Below the pieces are notes generated by a model, which did not search any database, had not been told where the DNA came from, and worked only from the letters and a program-made list of their open reading frames with translations. A stretch of DNA of 40,495 nt, from positions 1 through 40,495 of the forward strand of contig JAEUSG010000003.1 in the NCBI GenBank assembly GCA_016788315.1, in the 5' to 3' direction. Shown piece by piece: positions 1 to 8,074 of this stretch; the stretch's first letter is position 1, and every line of letters begins with the position of its first letter. The DNA is from Fibrobacterota bacterium (GTDB lineage: Bacteria; Fibrobacterota; OXYB2-FULL-49-7; JAEUSG01). The translations under genes were made by a program, and so were the position numbers.

Positions 1-69
1 AAAAGATACTTTGACATATGCGTACTTCGCAAAATGATTATTTTGAGAAGAGAATAAAAACAGGATGTT

Positions 70-108
70 AGCACCCCCTTTTACACTCTACAGGAGCACC
101 CCTTTTTA
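70..108. repeat. short direct repeat in the leader of the first operon
   Basis: Two copies of an AGCACCCC-C/T-TTTTA unit lie at 70-83 and 95-108, 25 bp apart, each preceded by CAGGA. They sit upstream of the first operon. They could be binding sites for the ribbon-helix-helix protein encoded just downstream, but that is only inference. Confidence 0.3.
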
Positions 109-151
109 GTGCGCGAAAAACCTCACAGGTCAATTTACCTCTTGCAAATAA

Positions 152-190
152 TGTGTGGATGTGTGTATTTTTCCACACTATTTCCACACA
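152..190. promoter_or_regulatory. inverted repeat TGTGTGGA / TCCACACA, candidate operator or DnaA-like sites
   Basis: Exact 8-bp arms lie at 152-159 and 183-190, with a further TTCCACAC at 171-178. The arms resemble the CCACA half of a DnaA box without matching the full consensus. The element lies 20 bp before the likely start codon at 210, so it is placed to control that gene. Confidence 0.3.
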
Positions 191-351
191 ACTGGGGGAA
201 CACATAAGCATGGCACGGGACCCGGCAAAGGCAAAAGCATCGAATGGCTCGTTACTCTGGCGCATCTTAGGCAAAGACCGCCCGATAATGGACCCCCTCG
301 ACATTGACATAATAGATGGCAAAGTCGTAAGAGGGGCTTCTAATATTTCTA

Positions 352-365
352 CCCCCCCCCCCCCC
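352..365. repeat. poly-C tract of 14 residues (possible phase-variation switch)
   Basis: Fourteen consecutive C residues lie inside the coding region of the first gene. Thirteen or sixteen C would restore one continuous frame from 210 to 1404. Fourteen C gives a 58-residue truncated product from ATG 210. Confidence 0.85.
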
Positions 366-593
366 GTCGCAGCTTGTCAACCTTGAGCCTCCCACACCTT
401 CTCCGGACTACTTAGAACCGCCTCCTTCAAGAATTGAAGACCCGGTATTGCCGGCCCCGGAACCGGTCGTTCAGCAACCCGCAAGCCCAACAATAACGCC
501 TCCTGCTGAAGTTCCCGAAACGCCACTCATTGTAACGCCTTTGCTCTCAGAACCCTTCTCGCCCCCACTCCCAGACGATGAACCAGGGGCGGT

Positions 594-613
594 CCCCGAG
601 CGTAGCCGAGGGG
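594..613. repeat. REP-like palindrome, copy 1 (in coding DNA)
   Basis: CCCCGAGCGTAGCCGAGGGG is a near-perfect dyad also found at 34162-34181 (one base different), with a related form at 36168-36186. Here it lies in frame in the proline-rich linker and is translated as VPERSRG. Similar GAGCGTAGTCGAGG palindromes are known as dispersed repeats in many bacteria. Confidence 0.65.
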
Positions 614-1396
614 TGTTTTCCGAGACTGTCGCCGCTGCTTCCGTTGCACTCCTGCAATCCACGGCACAAAAGAAAACTCGCCTACCTTCCGAAGAGGCAG
701 ACCGCAATTTCCGCTTCCGCCTTCCGCCCGGCCTTAAGAAACAGTTCCGGGACAAGTGCGACGCAAACGGTCAGGACATGTCAAAGGTGATTGTTAATCT
801 CATCCGGGCATATGTCGCCGTACTTTTAATTGCCGTTTCCATCTTTGCCGTGCCTTCAACTTCTAAGTACACAACGAATGATATTGTCTCTTACTGTTGC
901 GACAATTGCGGTTTCTCATGGATAGAGAAATTCCCTGTCACTGCCGCCCTCGGCCTCCGTTCCGCTCTCACCGATGCCGGAACCGGAACAGACACCGCCG
1001 CCCTCTTTTACGGTCGTCATCGAGTGGAAGTTGCCGTATCCGTGCCACTCTGGTCCGCCTCCGGCTCCCGGCAATTAAAGCAACAGAAGGCGGAATTTGT
1101 TTCATCAATACTGCGTGACCTGGCCGGACTTTGCAATCAAGAAAAGCTGACCGCCACACTCGAAGCCCAGGTTCGGGCGCTCACAGAAGTCAATAAGCGG
1201 GTGGCCTCCCGTGTCGAATCCGGACAAAGTAATCAGACGGAACTCGACAAAAGCGCTCTCGACCTTACAACAGCACAGATAAAACTTCACGAAGCCCGCG
1301 CAAAGCTGGACGAACTTGTCATGGCCATCGCTTCCCGTGCGGGCGAACAGTGGCAAAAGGCCCGCAATATGGTTCTTGCCTGGGATAGAAAGCTCT

Positions 1397-2302
1397 ATGA
1401 TTGAAGACCTGACCGGTGTCATTGGCCGTGATAACGAAATAAAAGATGCCATCCACCACCTGCACCGACACCGGAATGTCTGCTTTGTCGGAGCTCCAGG
1501 CGGAGGAAAGACGGCGGTTTTAAAAGCGCTATTCGAGAACTGGCACGCCCTTCACCCCAAATCGTCGTCTCTTTATGTCTGGTCCTGTAAACCCACCAAA
1601 TGGCTCTTCTCGGAGGTGGCCTTTAAACTATACCGGCGGGATGTGCTACCCGCAGAATTCAACACCCTGCCAGTCGAAGCGTTCCAGAAGCGCCTTAACA
1701 GAATGCATTACCGGGACATTTCCCGCCTCATTTCAGCGGCCACAACAGCCCATCCGGAAATCATCTTCTTTCTCGACAACCTCGACAGCGCAACCCCGGC
1801 AAGTCAATCCCTTATCTATACCCTACTCGAACAAGGCGTTACTATTTGCGCAGCCACGACCAGCAAACGGGGACTCACCCGCCTCTTGTGGCAGTTCCAG
1901 CTCATAGACCTTCAGCCGCTCAAGGATGCCCACATCCGCCGCTTTGTCGATTCCTGGATAGAAAACCGTCACATCCTTGTTGATGATAGAAAGCTCTTCC
2001 TCGAACATGTCACCTACAAGAGCGCAGGAAACCCGCTGGCCTGTGAACAGCTCTTGCGGTACTTCGAGCACGAGCCTAGAATAAAAACCCCGGACATCCG
2101 GAAGCTCTACCACGAAGCGGGGCGCAAGGAGCTGGACCTTACGCCCATTATTTTCATTTTCTTCGGGGTATCGCTTGCGCTTCGTTTCATTTCAAGAAGC
2201 ATTTCACACAAAGAACTTTACATTCTGACTTCCCTGTTTACGGCGTCTTTTGTCGTTATACGGTTCTTCGCCTTCCGGGGTATGCTGAAGGAGCGCAGTT
2301 GA
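1397..2302 (+). CDS. AAA-type ATPase with C-terminal membrane segments
   Basis: The protein has 301 residues from ATG 1397, which overlaps the previous gene by 8 bp and begins MIEDLTGVIGRDNEI. Walker A is GAPGGGKT (residues 32-39) and Walker B is IIFFLDNLD (122-130), followed by an ICAATTSK strand that could be sensor 1. The N-terminal GRDNEI box is typical of Orc/Cdc6-, TniB- and STAND-like ATPases. Two hydrophobic stretches near the C-terminus (about 250-268 and 275-292) suggest membrane anchoring. Translational coupling with both neighbours points to one shared machine, whose job I cannot name. The ATPase call is firm; the substrate is unknown. Confidence 0.8.
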   Translation: MIEDLTGVIGRDNEIKDAIHHLHRHRNVCFVGAPGGGKTAVLKALFENWHALHPKSSSLYVWSCKPTKWLFSEVAFKLYRRDVLPAEFNTLPVEAFQKRLNRMHYRDISRLISAATTAHPEIIFFLDNLDSATPASQSLIYTLLEQGVTICAATTSKRGLTRLLWQFQLIDLQPLKDAHIRRFVDSWIENRHILVDDRKLFLEHVTYKSAGNPLACEQLLRYFEHEPRIKTPDIRKLYHEAGRKELDLTPIIFIFFGVSLALRFISRSISHKELYILTSLFTASFVVIRFFAFRGMLKERS

Positions 2303-2303
2303 T

Positions 2304-3047
2304 GTGACCGCACCGACTCACGCCGTTGGCGGCATTGCCGCCTATTCCCTCTTTTCCCTGCTCCTCCCCACTCTCCGCCTCGACCCGCCCACAGTCATTA
2401 CAGCCGGAGTTTTCGCCATCCTGCCGGATATGGACAACCCCCGTTCATTCATTGGCCGTCTGCTTTTCTTTTTCTCCGGGCCGCTTGACCGCCACTTCGG
2501 CCACCGCACTATCTCGCACAGTTTACTTTTCTGCGTTTTCATATCCGTTATGTATGCTACTATGAGCGCCCTCTTTGTCGGCGGGTTTCTGGCGGCTGCG
2601 CCCTTGTTCTTCGCCGCATTCATGGGGTTCTTCTCTCATATCATGCTCGACAGCATGACAAAACAGGGAACCCTTTTCTTTTATCCATCAAAGATTTGGT
2701 GTGTCCTCCCCCGCCGTGCATCCTGGCGCATTAGAACCGGCCACCCGTTCGAGTTGCTCTTTTTCATTTCCTTGTCCCTGGCCTGCGCCGGACTCATTAC
2801 CGCACAGCGGCAGGGTATATACAGCATGTTTGAACGGTTCTTTACTTATACCGGCGTAGAAGCAAAAATCGCCGAATTCGAGCAAAAGAAAAAGGCCGTC
2901 TCCCACGGAAGAGACCCGGACAGCCTCTTTCAAACCGGCCTTATAGACCAGAAGGAATATTCCGAAATGCAAACCGCACTCGAGAAAATAGAGCTCGAAA
3001 AGAAACAATACATGTTGGAACAAGGGCTAAAAAAGAATGAGCAATAA
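2304..3047 (+). CDS. YdjM-like membrane-bound metal-dependent hydrolase family protein
   Basis: The protein has 247 residues from GTG 2304, directly after the stop of the ATPase gene. The early PTHAVGG motif, then DMDNPRS, GHRTISHS and HIMLDSMTKQG, match the His/Asp pattern of the YdjM family of inner-membrane proteins (annotated as metal-dependent hydrolases). Several hydrophobic segments occupy residues about 10-180, followed by a charged, coiled-coil-like tail (about 185-247). It overlaps the next small gene by 11 bp. Its presence in an operon with an AAA ATPase and a lipoprotein suggests an envelope role, which is inference. Confidence 0.75.
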   Translation: MTAPTHAVGGIAAYSLFSLLLPTLRLDPPTVITAGVFAILPDMDNPRSFIGRLLFFFSGPLDRHFGHRTISHSLLFCVFISVMYATMSALFVGGFLAAAPLFFAAFMGFFSHIMLDSMTKQGTLFFYPSKIWCVLPRRASWRIRTGHPFELLFFISLSLACAGLITAQRQGIYSMFERFFTYTGVEAKIAEFEQKKKAVSHGRDPDSLFQTGLIDQKEYSEMQTALEKIELEKKQYMLEQGLKKNEQ

Positions 3048-3216
3048 TGCTGTTATCTTTGACCTGCTGAACGACCCGACCATTTCATTCTGGTTCAAGG
3101 ACGCACTCCAGAAAGCGCTCAAGCGCGACCCGGTGGATGCGCTTCTCGACGCTGAACTGCTTTACCGTGTCATCAAATCCCGTTCAGAAGAAATCCTTGA
3201 GGAGCATCACTCATGA
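3037..3216 (+). CDS. 59-residue hypothetical protein
   Basis: ATG 3037 to TGA 3216 encodes 59 residues starting MSNNAVIFDLLNDPTISFW. It overlaps the upstream gene by 11 bp and the downstream lipoprotein by 4 bp (ATGA), a pattern of translational coupling that supports a real gene. It is acidic and predicted mostly helical, with no signal peptide or motif that I recognise. Confidence 0.6.
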   Translation: MSNNAVIFDLLNDPTISFWFKDALQKALKRDPVDALLDAELLYRVIKSRSEEILEEHHS

Positions 3217-3797
3217 TTCGCATATTGTTTCCGGCTATCCTGCTTTTCTTCACCGCCTGCAGCCGGGACACCACCCCGGCACAGAAGTATGACCCCAACC
3301 TTGACAAACCGTATGTAGCATGGTACCACGATGCCGCCTGCACCCGCAGGGTGCTTCCGGCTCTCGATTCCGACCTGCCCCTTGAAAAGAACTTCGATTA
3401 TGCCTGTACCGACCTCCCCTGTCCACGGTACGGCATCCAGTACCATATCAACGGAGCCCCACCCGATACCTTCAGCGTAAACGCCTATAATACCCCCTCA
3501 ATCGACCTTTCCGCTTACAATAACAGCCAAATTCCAGCAGAATGCCGTCCAGAAGCCTTCAGGCTTACGGAAATAGGAGTTTGCATACAAACTCACTTCC
3601 AAGACACCGTTCGCGTGTTTAACAGCGTTTTAGACACATTCCTGATAGGCACAGATTGCCTTGGCCGGGTTCCCTGGGGCGAAGAAATAGGAATTTGGGT
3701 GGTTCACGGACTGGATTCCATGTTTTTAAGTGTGAATTACATTAATTCCCATGATGACTATATCAGCTTTCCCCCTCCCAAAAGGTCAGGGTTTTAA
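3213..3797 (+). CDS. hypothetical lipoprotein
   Basis: The protein has 194 residues. The N-terminus MIRILFPAILLFFTACSRD is a lipoprotein signal peptide with lipobox FTAC, so Cys16 should be lipidated. The mature part contains several Cys residues (for example CTRRVLP, CTDLPCPRYG, CLGRVPWG) that could form disulfides after export. It is the last gene of the first operon. No family recognised. An iteron region follows. Confidence 0.7.
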   Translation: MIRILFPAILLFFTACSRDTTPAQKYDPNLDKPYVAWYHDAACTRRVLPALDSDLPLEKNFDYACTDLPCPRYGIQYHINGAPPDTFSVNAYNTPSIDLSAYNNSQIPAECRPEAFRLTEIGVCIQTHFQDTVRVFNSVLDTFLIGTDCLGRVPWGEEIGIWVVHGLDSMFLSVNYINSHDDYISFPPPKRSGF

Positions 3798-3886
3798 AAA
3801 TGCGGTTCTCCTTCTCCTTCGTTTTAAGATCTTTAAATACTTTACGCTTTGGCAGGTTGTTGTCACTCAACGAGTTACAAAGCCAA

Positions 3887-3991
3887 CTCAAACGTTTATG
3901 CCGACAACTCAAACATTTATGCCGAAGAAACGGCCTCATCTCAAACGTTTATGCCGAAACCTCAAACGCTTCGGCAAATATGTTTGAGTTG
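3887..3991. promoter_or_regulatory. iteron cluster, candidate replication origin of the RepB replicon
   Basis: Three 18-bp direct repeats CTCAAAC[GA]TTTATGCCGA lie at 3887-3904, 3908-3925 and 3940-3957. A partial fourth copy (CTCAAACGCTTCGGCA) is at 3961-3976. An inverted half copy (ATGTTTGAGTT) is at 3980-3990, just before the repB start. Repeats 1-2 and 3-4 are 21 bp apart, two helical turns, so the protein would sit on one face. Rep_3-type initiators use directly repeated iterons for initiation and inverted copies for autorepression, and this layout fits that scheme. Confidence 0.8.
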
Positions 3992-4008
3992 CAGTTTTTG
4001 GAGCAATT

Positions 4009-5310
4009 TTGAACCCACAACCTGAAATAGTGGAGAATTCCGCAGAAATTGAGGTTGTTCAGCCGGAAAAAGACCTGGTGTCCGGCAAGCCCAACATGCT
4101 CATTCAGTCCCGCCTGGGGCTCCAGAACATAAACGAGCACCGCCTTTTTCTTGCCATGCTGGAGCGGGCATACGACGGCGCAGACATCGAAAAAACCTTT
4201 GAGGTGGACATTTCAACCATATCCCCCGGCAGAGGCGGCAGCCAATACACAGCGGTTAAGGCCGCCTGTCAGGGCATCATGGCCCGTACCATAGACCTTT
4301 TACCGGGCGACAAAAAGCGGTTCCGGCTCCGCCACCTGGTGGACATGGCCGACTTCGACGAATCACGGGGCAAAGGCAAACTCGCCGTCCGGTTTCACCC
4401 GGACATGGTACCCCACATCAAGGCCATGTTCAAGGAGGGCCATTACACAAAAATCTATCTCAAGTACGCCATCCCTTTGCGCTCCACCTATTCCGCCCGT
4501 ATTTACGAGCTGCTGTTGCAGTTCCGGAATTTCGGGAAGCGCACCATAAGCCTTGAGGAGCTGCGTTTCTTCCTCGATATTCAGACTAAGTTTCCCCAGT
4601 GGATAAATATTAAACAGCGCGTTCTCGACCCGGCCCGCCGTCACCTCGAGGAATACACGGACATTGCCTTTGACTATGAGGCGCAGCGGCTGGGTAAGGT
4701 GACAAGCGCAATCAAGTTCATCATCCGGGAGAACAACCCCCGGAAACTGCCGGCGGATGCGCCACGGCAGATTAACCTTTTTGAAAACACTCCCCTCCCC
4801 CTGCCCGCTCCTGATGCGGAACATGTCAAAATCGTGCGGGAGTACATTTGGCCGGACCAGCAAGAGCAGGCGCTGCAGTTCAGCACAGAAAGGATTCTGT
4901 ATTATTTTCACCTGGCGCAGACCGCTCAGCGATTGGGGAAAATAAAGACGGATTTCAAAGGGTACTTTTATTCAGCGCTTTTCAGAGATAAAGAGAATTT
5001 CGAGTATCGGCAGAAACAGAAAAAAAAGGCAATGGAACGGCTTGAGCGGGAGAAGACTTCCCGGCAGGCCGAGGAGCGCGAAGCGGATGAAGCCTTTGCC
5101 GAAGCCACCCGCGCCTTTGATGCGCTCCCACCCGCCGACCAGGAGCGCTATCTTTCACAGACGAATAAAACCATGCCGACCGGAATCCGCCGCCACACGG
5201 CCATTGCACTCTTTGCCGGGCTTACATGTCAACTGTTGGCCGTCATTCCTTTAATCTCCGAGTGGCTTGATGCTCTCTCAGAGTGTTGCCCATTCGAATT
5301 CATCGCTTAA
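4009..5310 (+). CDS. repB: Rep_3-type plasmid replication initiator protein
   Basis: The protein has 433 residues from TTG 4009, with GGAG 6 nt upstream. The pattern of helix-rich winged-helix domains matches Rep_3/RepB initiators: an early segment ending with INEHRLFLAMLERA, then SQYTAVKAACQGIMARTIDL, then YLKYAIPLRSTYSARIYELL and the second domain TISLEELRFFLDI with WINIKQRVLDPARRHLEEY. The C-terminal third is long and charged (about 330-390) and may be host-specific. Such proteins bind iterons and open the origin. The iteron cluster lies immediately upstream. It is convergent with the HNH gene, with an octamer array between them. Confidence 0.85.
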   Translation: MNPQPEIVENSAEIEVVQPEKDLVSGKPNMLIQSRLGLQNINEHRLFLAMLERAYDGADIEKTFEVDISTISPGRGGSQYTAVKAACQGIMARTIDLLPGDKKRFRLRHLVDMADFDESRGKGKLAVRFHPDMVPHIKAMFKEGHYTKIYLKYAIPLRSTYSARIYELLLQFRNFGKRTISLEELRFFLDIQTKFPQWINIKQRVLDPARRHLEEYTDIAFDYEAQRLGKVTSAIKFIIRENNPRKLPADAPRQINLFENTPLPLPAPDAEHVKIVREYIWPDQQEQALQFSTERILYYFHLAQTAQRLGKIKTDFKGYFYSALFRDKENFEYRQKQKKKAMERLEREKTSRQAEEREADEAFAEATRAFDALPPADQERYLSQTNKTMPTGIRRHTAIALFAGLTCQLLAVIPLISEWLDALSECCPFEFIA

Positions 5311-5311
5311 A

Positions 5312-5379
5312 ACCATAACTGATTTGACTATAGTCTTTATCACTATGGTGCTTTTGACTATAGTCTTTTCAACTATAGT
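5312..5379. repeat. octamer array A: 5 copies, 15-bp period
   Basis: Palindromic octamers start at 5312 (degenerate ACCATAAC), 5327 (ACTATAGT), 5342 (ACTATGGT), 5357 (ACTATAGT) and 5372 (ACTATAGT), each exactly 15 bp from the next with T-rich 7-bp spacers. The array fills the gap between the convergent ends of repB and the HNH gene. Confidence 0.9.
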
Positions 5380-6495
5380 TCAATCGGACAGATTCCTTCT
5401 TATTATCGGCTCAATCCTTTTCATCATTTCTGCTACCAGCTCATCAGCCATTGCCTCTGTGATTACTGTACCCTCTGGATACTTCCCTAAAGAATTGGCA
5501 ATGGCATCTTTTGTAATAGACCCCGCATGATTGTTGAGCTGCCGCCCGACGGCAATTTTAAGCACTGCACTTAATCGCTCCGTTAGTTTGCTGAAATTCA
5601 AAGAAGCGCGCCTATAGTCATAAGTCCTGACAAATTCAGGCTCAATAGGATTAATTGTGGCTGTAGGTGTCTCAACTTCATTTAGAACATCGTATGAATA
5701 ACTTTCAGTGATGGCAGGGCCGTCATACTCGGTAGACAGGCGAACAATAAAACTGAATGCGCTAAAAAACTCTATGTAAGTGTAAAGTATTCGTTCCTTG
5801 GGGTCGCCGATTATAAAAATAGAGTGTGAAACAGAACTGGTCGCCTCCGTCTTAATTCTTGAATCATCCAAATACTGATTCACAATTTCCAGATTAGTTT
5901 CTTCCTTCAGGTATGGGATGACATGGGCGATATGTTTCACCTCGCCACCTTTGAACAGATAGAAATTTACGGCTGTCTTACAAATAGACCTTAATGCAAG
6001 GCTGCCTCCAATCACAAGCTGGAAATGAAGCATTTCTGACAAAGGTTCTGTCTGCATTTTCGCATTGTTCACGATTTCGTCTACATTAATATCCGGGTGG
6101 TGCCTTTTTAACCCTTCCATTGTTTTTCTGAGCTCGTCATGACTTCGTACTTTAATCTGATATACTGTCGTTTCGCCTTCAACAGTCTTTTCAAAGGAAG
6201 GTTTTGCAAGCGCTGGCTTCCCCTCTGGGCTAACAAGATACTGTTCTCCTGTAGATTTTAATGTGCCCCTAATATCAGGGGGTGTTCCGCGCTCTCTCCT
6301 GATATTGAGCATGTTTGAGACAAAATTTAGCTGCTTTGCCAATTCCGCATCTGGCTTTTCACCAAAAGACGAATTACACTCTCTGCATAGGATGGTCTTT
6401 GTGCCAAGACGCCCGCCAATGGCATTTAGAAAGATGTGTTCCTTGGACTCATTTGTCCCGCTAAGTTCAGACTTACACAAATAGCATGTTGCCAT
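5380..6495 (-). CDS. HNH endonuclease domain protein
   Basis: The protein has 371 residues. The N-terminus holds a zinc-binding HNH core: CYLC (Cys4, Cys7), EHIFLNAIGG (His20, Asn24) and LCREC (Cys37, Cys40), as in HNH-type nucleases of restriction and phage-defence proteins. The remaining 300 residues carry no motif I recognise and may be a sensing or target domain. The gene stands alone between octamer arrays A and B: its stop abuts array A and its start is about 60 bp from array B. It could be cargo inserted into the replication/partition region. The nuclease call rests on the HNH motif; the target is unknown. Confidence 0.7.
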   Translation of the reverse strand: MATCYLCKSELSGTNESKEHIFLNAIGGRLGTKTILCRECNSSFGEKPDAELAKQLNFVSNMLNIRRERGTPPDIRGTLKSTGEQYLVSPEGKPALAKPSFEKTVEGETTVYQIKVRSHDELRKTMEGLKRHHPDINVDEIVNNAKMQTEPLSEMLHFQLVIGGSLALRSICKTAVNFYLFKGGEVKHIAHVIPYLKEETNLEIVNQYLDDSRIKTEATSSVSHSIFIIGDPKERILYTYIEFFSAFSFIVRLSTEYDGPAITESYSYDVLNEVETPTATINPIEPEFVRTYDYRRASLNFSKLTERLSAVLKIAVGRQLNNHAGSITKDAIANSLGKYPEGTVITEAMADELVAEMMKRIEPIIRRNLSD

Positions 6496-6554
6496 AGAAT
6501 CCCCTTTATTTTCAACTTATTCTGTCTTCTTTTCCTTTTTTGCCTGACGCCCCA

Positions 6555-6622
6555 ACTATAGCTGTTTTCACTATGGTCATTTTAACCATAGTGCTTTTGA
6601 CTATAGTGCATAAGACCATAGT
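6555..6622. repeat. octamer array B: 5 copies, 15-bp period
   Basis: Copies start at 6555 (ACTATAGC), 6570 (ACTATGGT), 6585 (ACCATAGT), 6600 (ACTATAGT) and 6615 (ACCATAGT), each 15 bp apart. The last two lie in the 3' end of the winged-helix gene 6601-7770, where they encode its C-terminal residues. Confidence 0.9.
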
Positions 6623-7770
6623 CGATCCTGTAATTTCTCTCTGAGGTTCTCTGTTGCCAGGGCGGCGGTCCGGGCAAAGGGCGCAGATATAAAAGGCAGG
6701 TTGAGCGGGTTCCCTATCCGCTCCATCTCTTTTTCTGCCCTCTCCCGCTCCTCCCCTTCCAGGCTGTCTATGTAGGCTTTGTTTTCAGCTATCACCGTTT
6801 CTTCCCGTAAAAGAACCGCTTCCTGAACCTGCTTATCCGCTCTTGTCCGCTGCACAACCACTTTCTTGATTTTGAATTCGAGACGAATTTCATTCACGCT
6901 TCGGATGGTCGGGCTTTCCGGTCTGCTGCCATAGGTCTTGAGATTCTGACACAATATGCCATAAGCATAAGCAAACAAGGTGCTTTTCACTCTCTGTTTG
7001 CACTTAATGGCATGATAAACCGCTTGCTGAATATGACCATCAGGGGCACTTTTAAAAACATGCCTTAGCTCTTGAAAGAGCTTGTTATACTCCGGCATTT
7101 CCGTAAACAGGTCAAGGCTGTTTTCCTTTACCGCAGCGGCTGTCAGGGCTTCCGCCTTTTCAGCTTCTTGTCTTTCCTCATCCCTGACACAAGAAATTAC
7201 TACTTCCGGATTTGTCTCTTCGGGTGCTTTTTCTCTCTGACCAAACAGGTTTGTGTAAGTAGTTTTATTTATTTCTTGGATTTTAAGATTACTTGGGCTG
7301 TGGTTTTGTCCGCAGGGCAATTGCGGTTTTGTCCCGCTGTCGCTGGGCATAAACAGGCTTTCCGGGACTTCCTGGCATCGCCGTACAGTCCGCACGCTGA
7401 CCCGCATCAATGCCGCAAAGTCGCCCTTGCTGGCATTTGGGTACAAGTGGCAAAGAATGTTATAGACCTTCTCTGTCGCCGTGTAATCGGGTGAGAAAAG
7501 GAAGCTCTTGAGAATCCCAACCCCTCCCCGCTCAACGAGCGTGTAACGGGCTCCCTTGGCTTCCATGATAAAGCCACCGTCTTTTAGCCGCTTCATGGCT
7601 TTGGCAAAACGGCGGTTACATCCAATGCCGGAAAGCGCCATGAGCGTATCACGGGAGGCATAGCACCCCCTGTCTGTGAAATGAAAATGCTCTATGGCAT
7701 AAAAGAGCAGTATTTCAGTCGGGGTGAGCTGCTGGAATATGTGTGGTGGTATTCTGAAAAAACCCTTCAT
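6601..7770 (-). CDS. winged-helix replication/partition-associated protein
   Basis: The protein has 389 residues from ATG at 7770 (MKGFFRIPP), preceded by AAGGAG 8 nt upstream. The frame is open further upstream through octamer array C, but that part only translates the repeats. The N-terminal section IFQQLTPTEILLFYAIEHF, then YASRDTLMALSGIGCNRRFAKAMKRLKDGGF and an ARYTLVERG wing, looks like a winged helix. A second HTH-like stretch follows (KGDFAALMRVSVRTVRRC, about 150). The C-terminal half is charged and helical. Array C lies just upstream and array B overlaps its last codons, so it may bind the octamers, act as an accessory initiator, or be regulated by them. These roles are inference. 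Confidence 0.6.
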   Translation of the reverse strand: MKGFFRIPPHIFQQLTPTEILLFYAIEHFHFTDRGCYASRDTLMALSGIGCNRRFAKAMKRLKDGGFIMEAKGARYTLVERGGVGILKSFLFSPDYTATEKVYNILCHLYPNASKGDFAALMRVSVRTVRRCQEVPESLFMPSDSGTKPQLPCGQNHSPSNLKIQEINKTTYTNLFGQREKAPEETNPEVVISCVRDEERQEAEKAEALTAAAVKENSLDLFTEMPEYNKLFQELRHVFKSAPDGHIQQAVYHAIKCKQRVKSTLFAYAYGILCQNLKTYGSRPESPTIRSVNEIRLEFKIKKVVVQRTRADKQVQEAVLLREETVIAENKAYIDSLEGEERERAEKEMERIGNPLNLPFISAPFARTAALATENLREKLQDRLWSYAL

Positions 7771-7810
7771 AGTATTCTCCTTATGAAGGGACTTTTTTGA
7801 GTAAGTCGCA

Positions 7811-7908
7811 ACCGTGGTGGAAATGACTATGGTGAAATTCACTATAGTCAAATTGACCATGGTTCTTTAGACCATAGTCGAAACCACTATAGTTTTATTG
7901 ACCATAGT
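7811..7908. repeat. octamer array C: 7 copies, 15-bp period
   Basis: Octamers start at 7811 (degenerate ACCGTGGT), 7826, 7841, 7856 (ACCATGGT), 7871, 7886 and 7901, all exactly 15 bp apart. This is the longest array. It sits in the promoter region of the winged-helix gene transcribed leftward from 7770, so it could be both centromere and operator. Confidence 0.9.
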
Positions 7909-7974
7909 GATCCAAGAAGCTATATTACTCTTAAGACCGCAAACGTAAAAAGCAGTCTTGTTAAAAGTCCCATG

Positions 7975-7996
7975 ACCTCCGGCTCCAACCGGGGGT
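7975..7996. terminator. weak hairpin between arrays C and D
   Basis: ACCTCCGG and CCGGGGGT arms separated by CTCCAA form a small GC-rich hairpin with one wobble pair. It lies downstream of the par operon on the minus strand, but no T run follows, so termination is uncertain. The rest of 7909-8036 shows no gene. Confidence 0.3.
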
Positions 7997-8036
7997 CAAA
8001 TTATTTCAAGCCGTTTCCTTTTGTTCAATTTTATTA

Positions 8037-8074
8037 ACCATAGTCATTTTCACTATAGTCAAAAAGACTATGGT
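8037..8074. repeat. octamer array D: 3 copies, 15-bp period
   Basis: Copies start at 8037 (ACCATAGT), 8052 (ACTATAGT) and 8067 (ACTATGGT). The last overlaps the stop codon of the par-associated gene 8068-8847. Confidence 0.85.

Larger units (their letters stand above)
210..1404 (+). pseudogene. proline-rich protein with ribbon-helix-helix domain and TolC-like coiled tail, frameshifted at a poly-C tract
   Basis: Reading starts at ATG 210 (MARDPAKAK) after a GGGGGA stretch and leaves frame at 14 consecutive C residues (352-365), ending at 386. The downstream frame is open from inside the C tract to 1404. With 13 C the two halves join into about 397 residues. The product would have a short basic N-terminus, a long proline-rich linker (roughly residues 45-140), a CopG-like ribbon-helix-helix segment near 166-202 (FRFRLPPGLKKQFRDKC then DMSKVIVNLIRAYV), a hydrophobic stretch directly after it, and a C-terminal helical region resembling TolC-family hairpins. 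It is the first gene of an operon and overlaps the next by 8 bp. It may be phase-variable, broken, or a homopolymer sequencing error. Domain calls are by eye. Confidence 0.6.

Noticed and set aside
11..41. TTGACA at 11-16 as a strong promoter of the first operon
   Set aside because: No good -10 is found at 16-18 bp; only weak TGATTA-like sequence.
3800..4012. 70-residue frame MRFSFSFVLRSLN upstream of repB
   Set aside because: It runs through the iterons and its Leu-Lys-Arg-Leu repeats are simply translated iterons.
5267..5530. Plus-strand reading frame with TIVF/TMV repeats
   Set aside because: It only translates octamer array A and the antisense of the HNH gene end; no ribosome site and no domain.
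7072..7494. 140-residue plus-strand frame inside the winged-helix gene
   Set aside because: Antisense to a well-supported gene, without ribosome site or recognisable domain.
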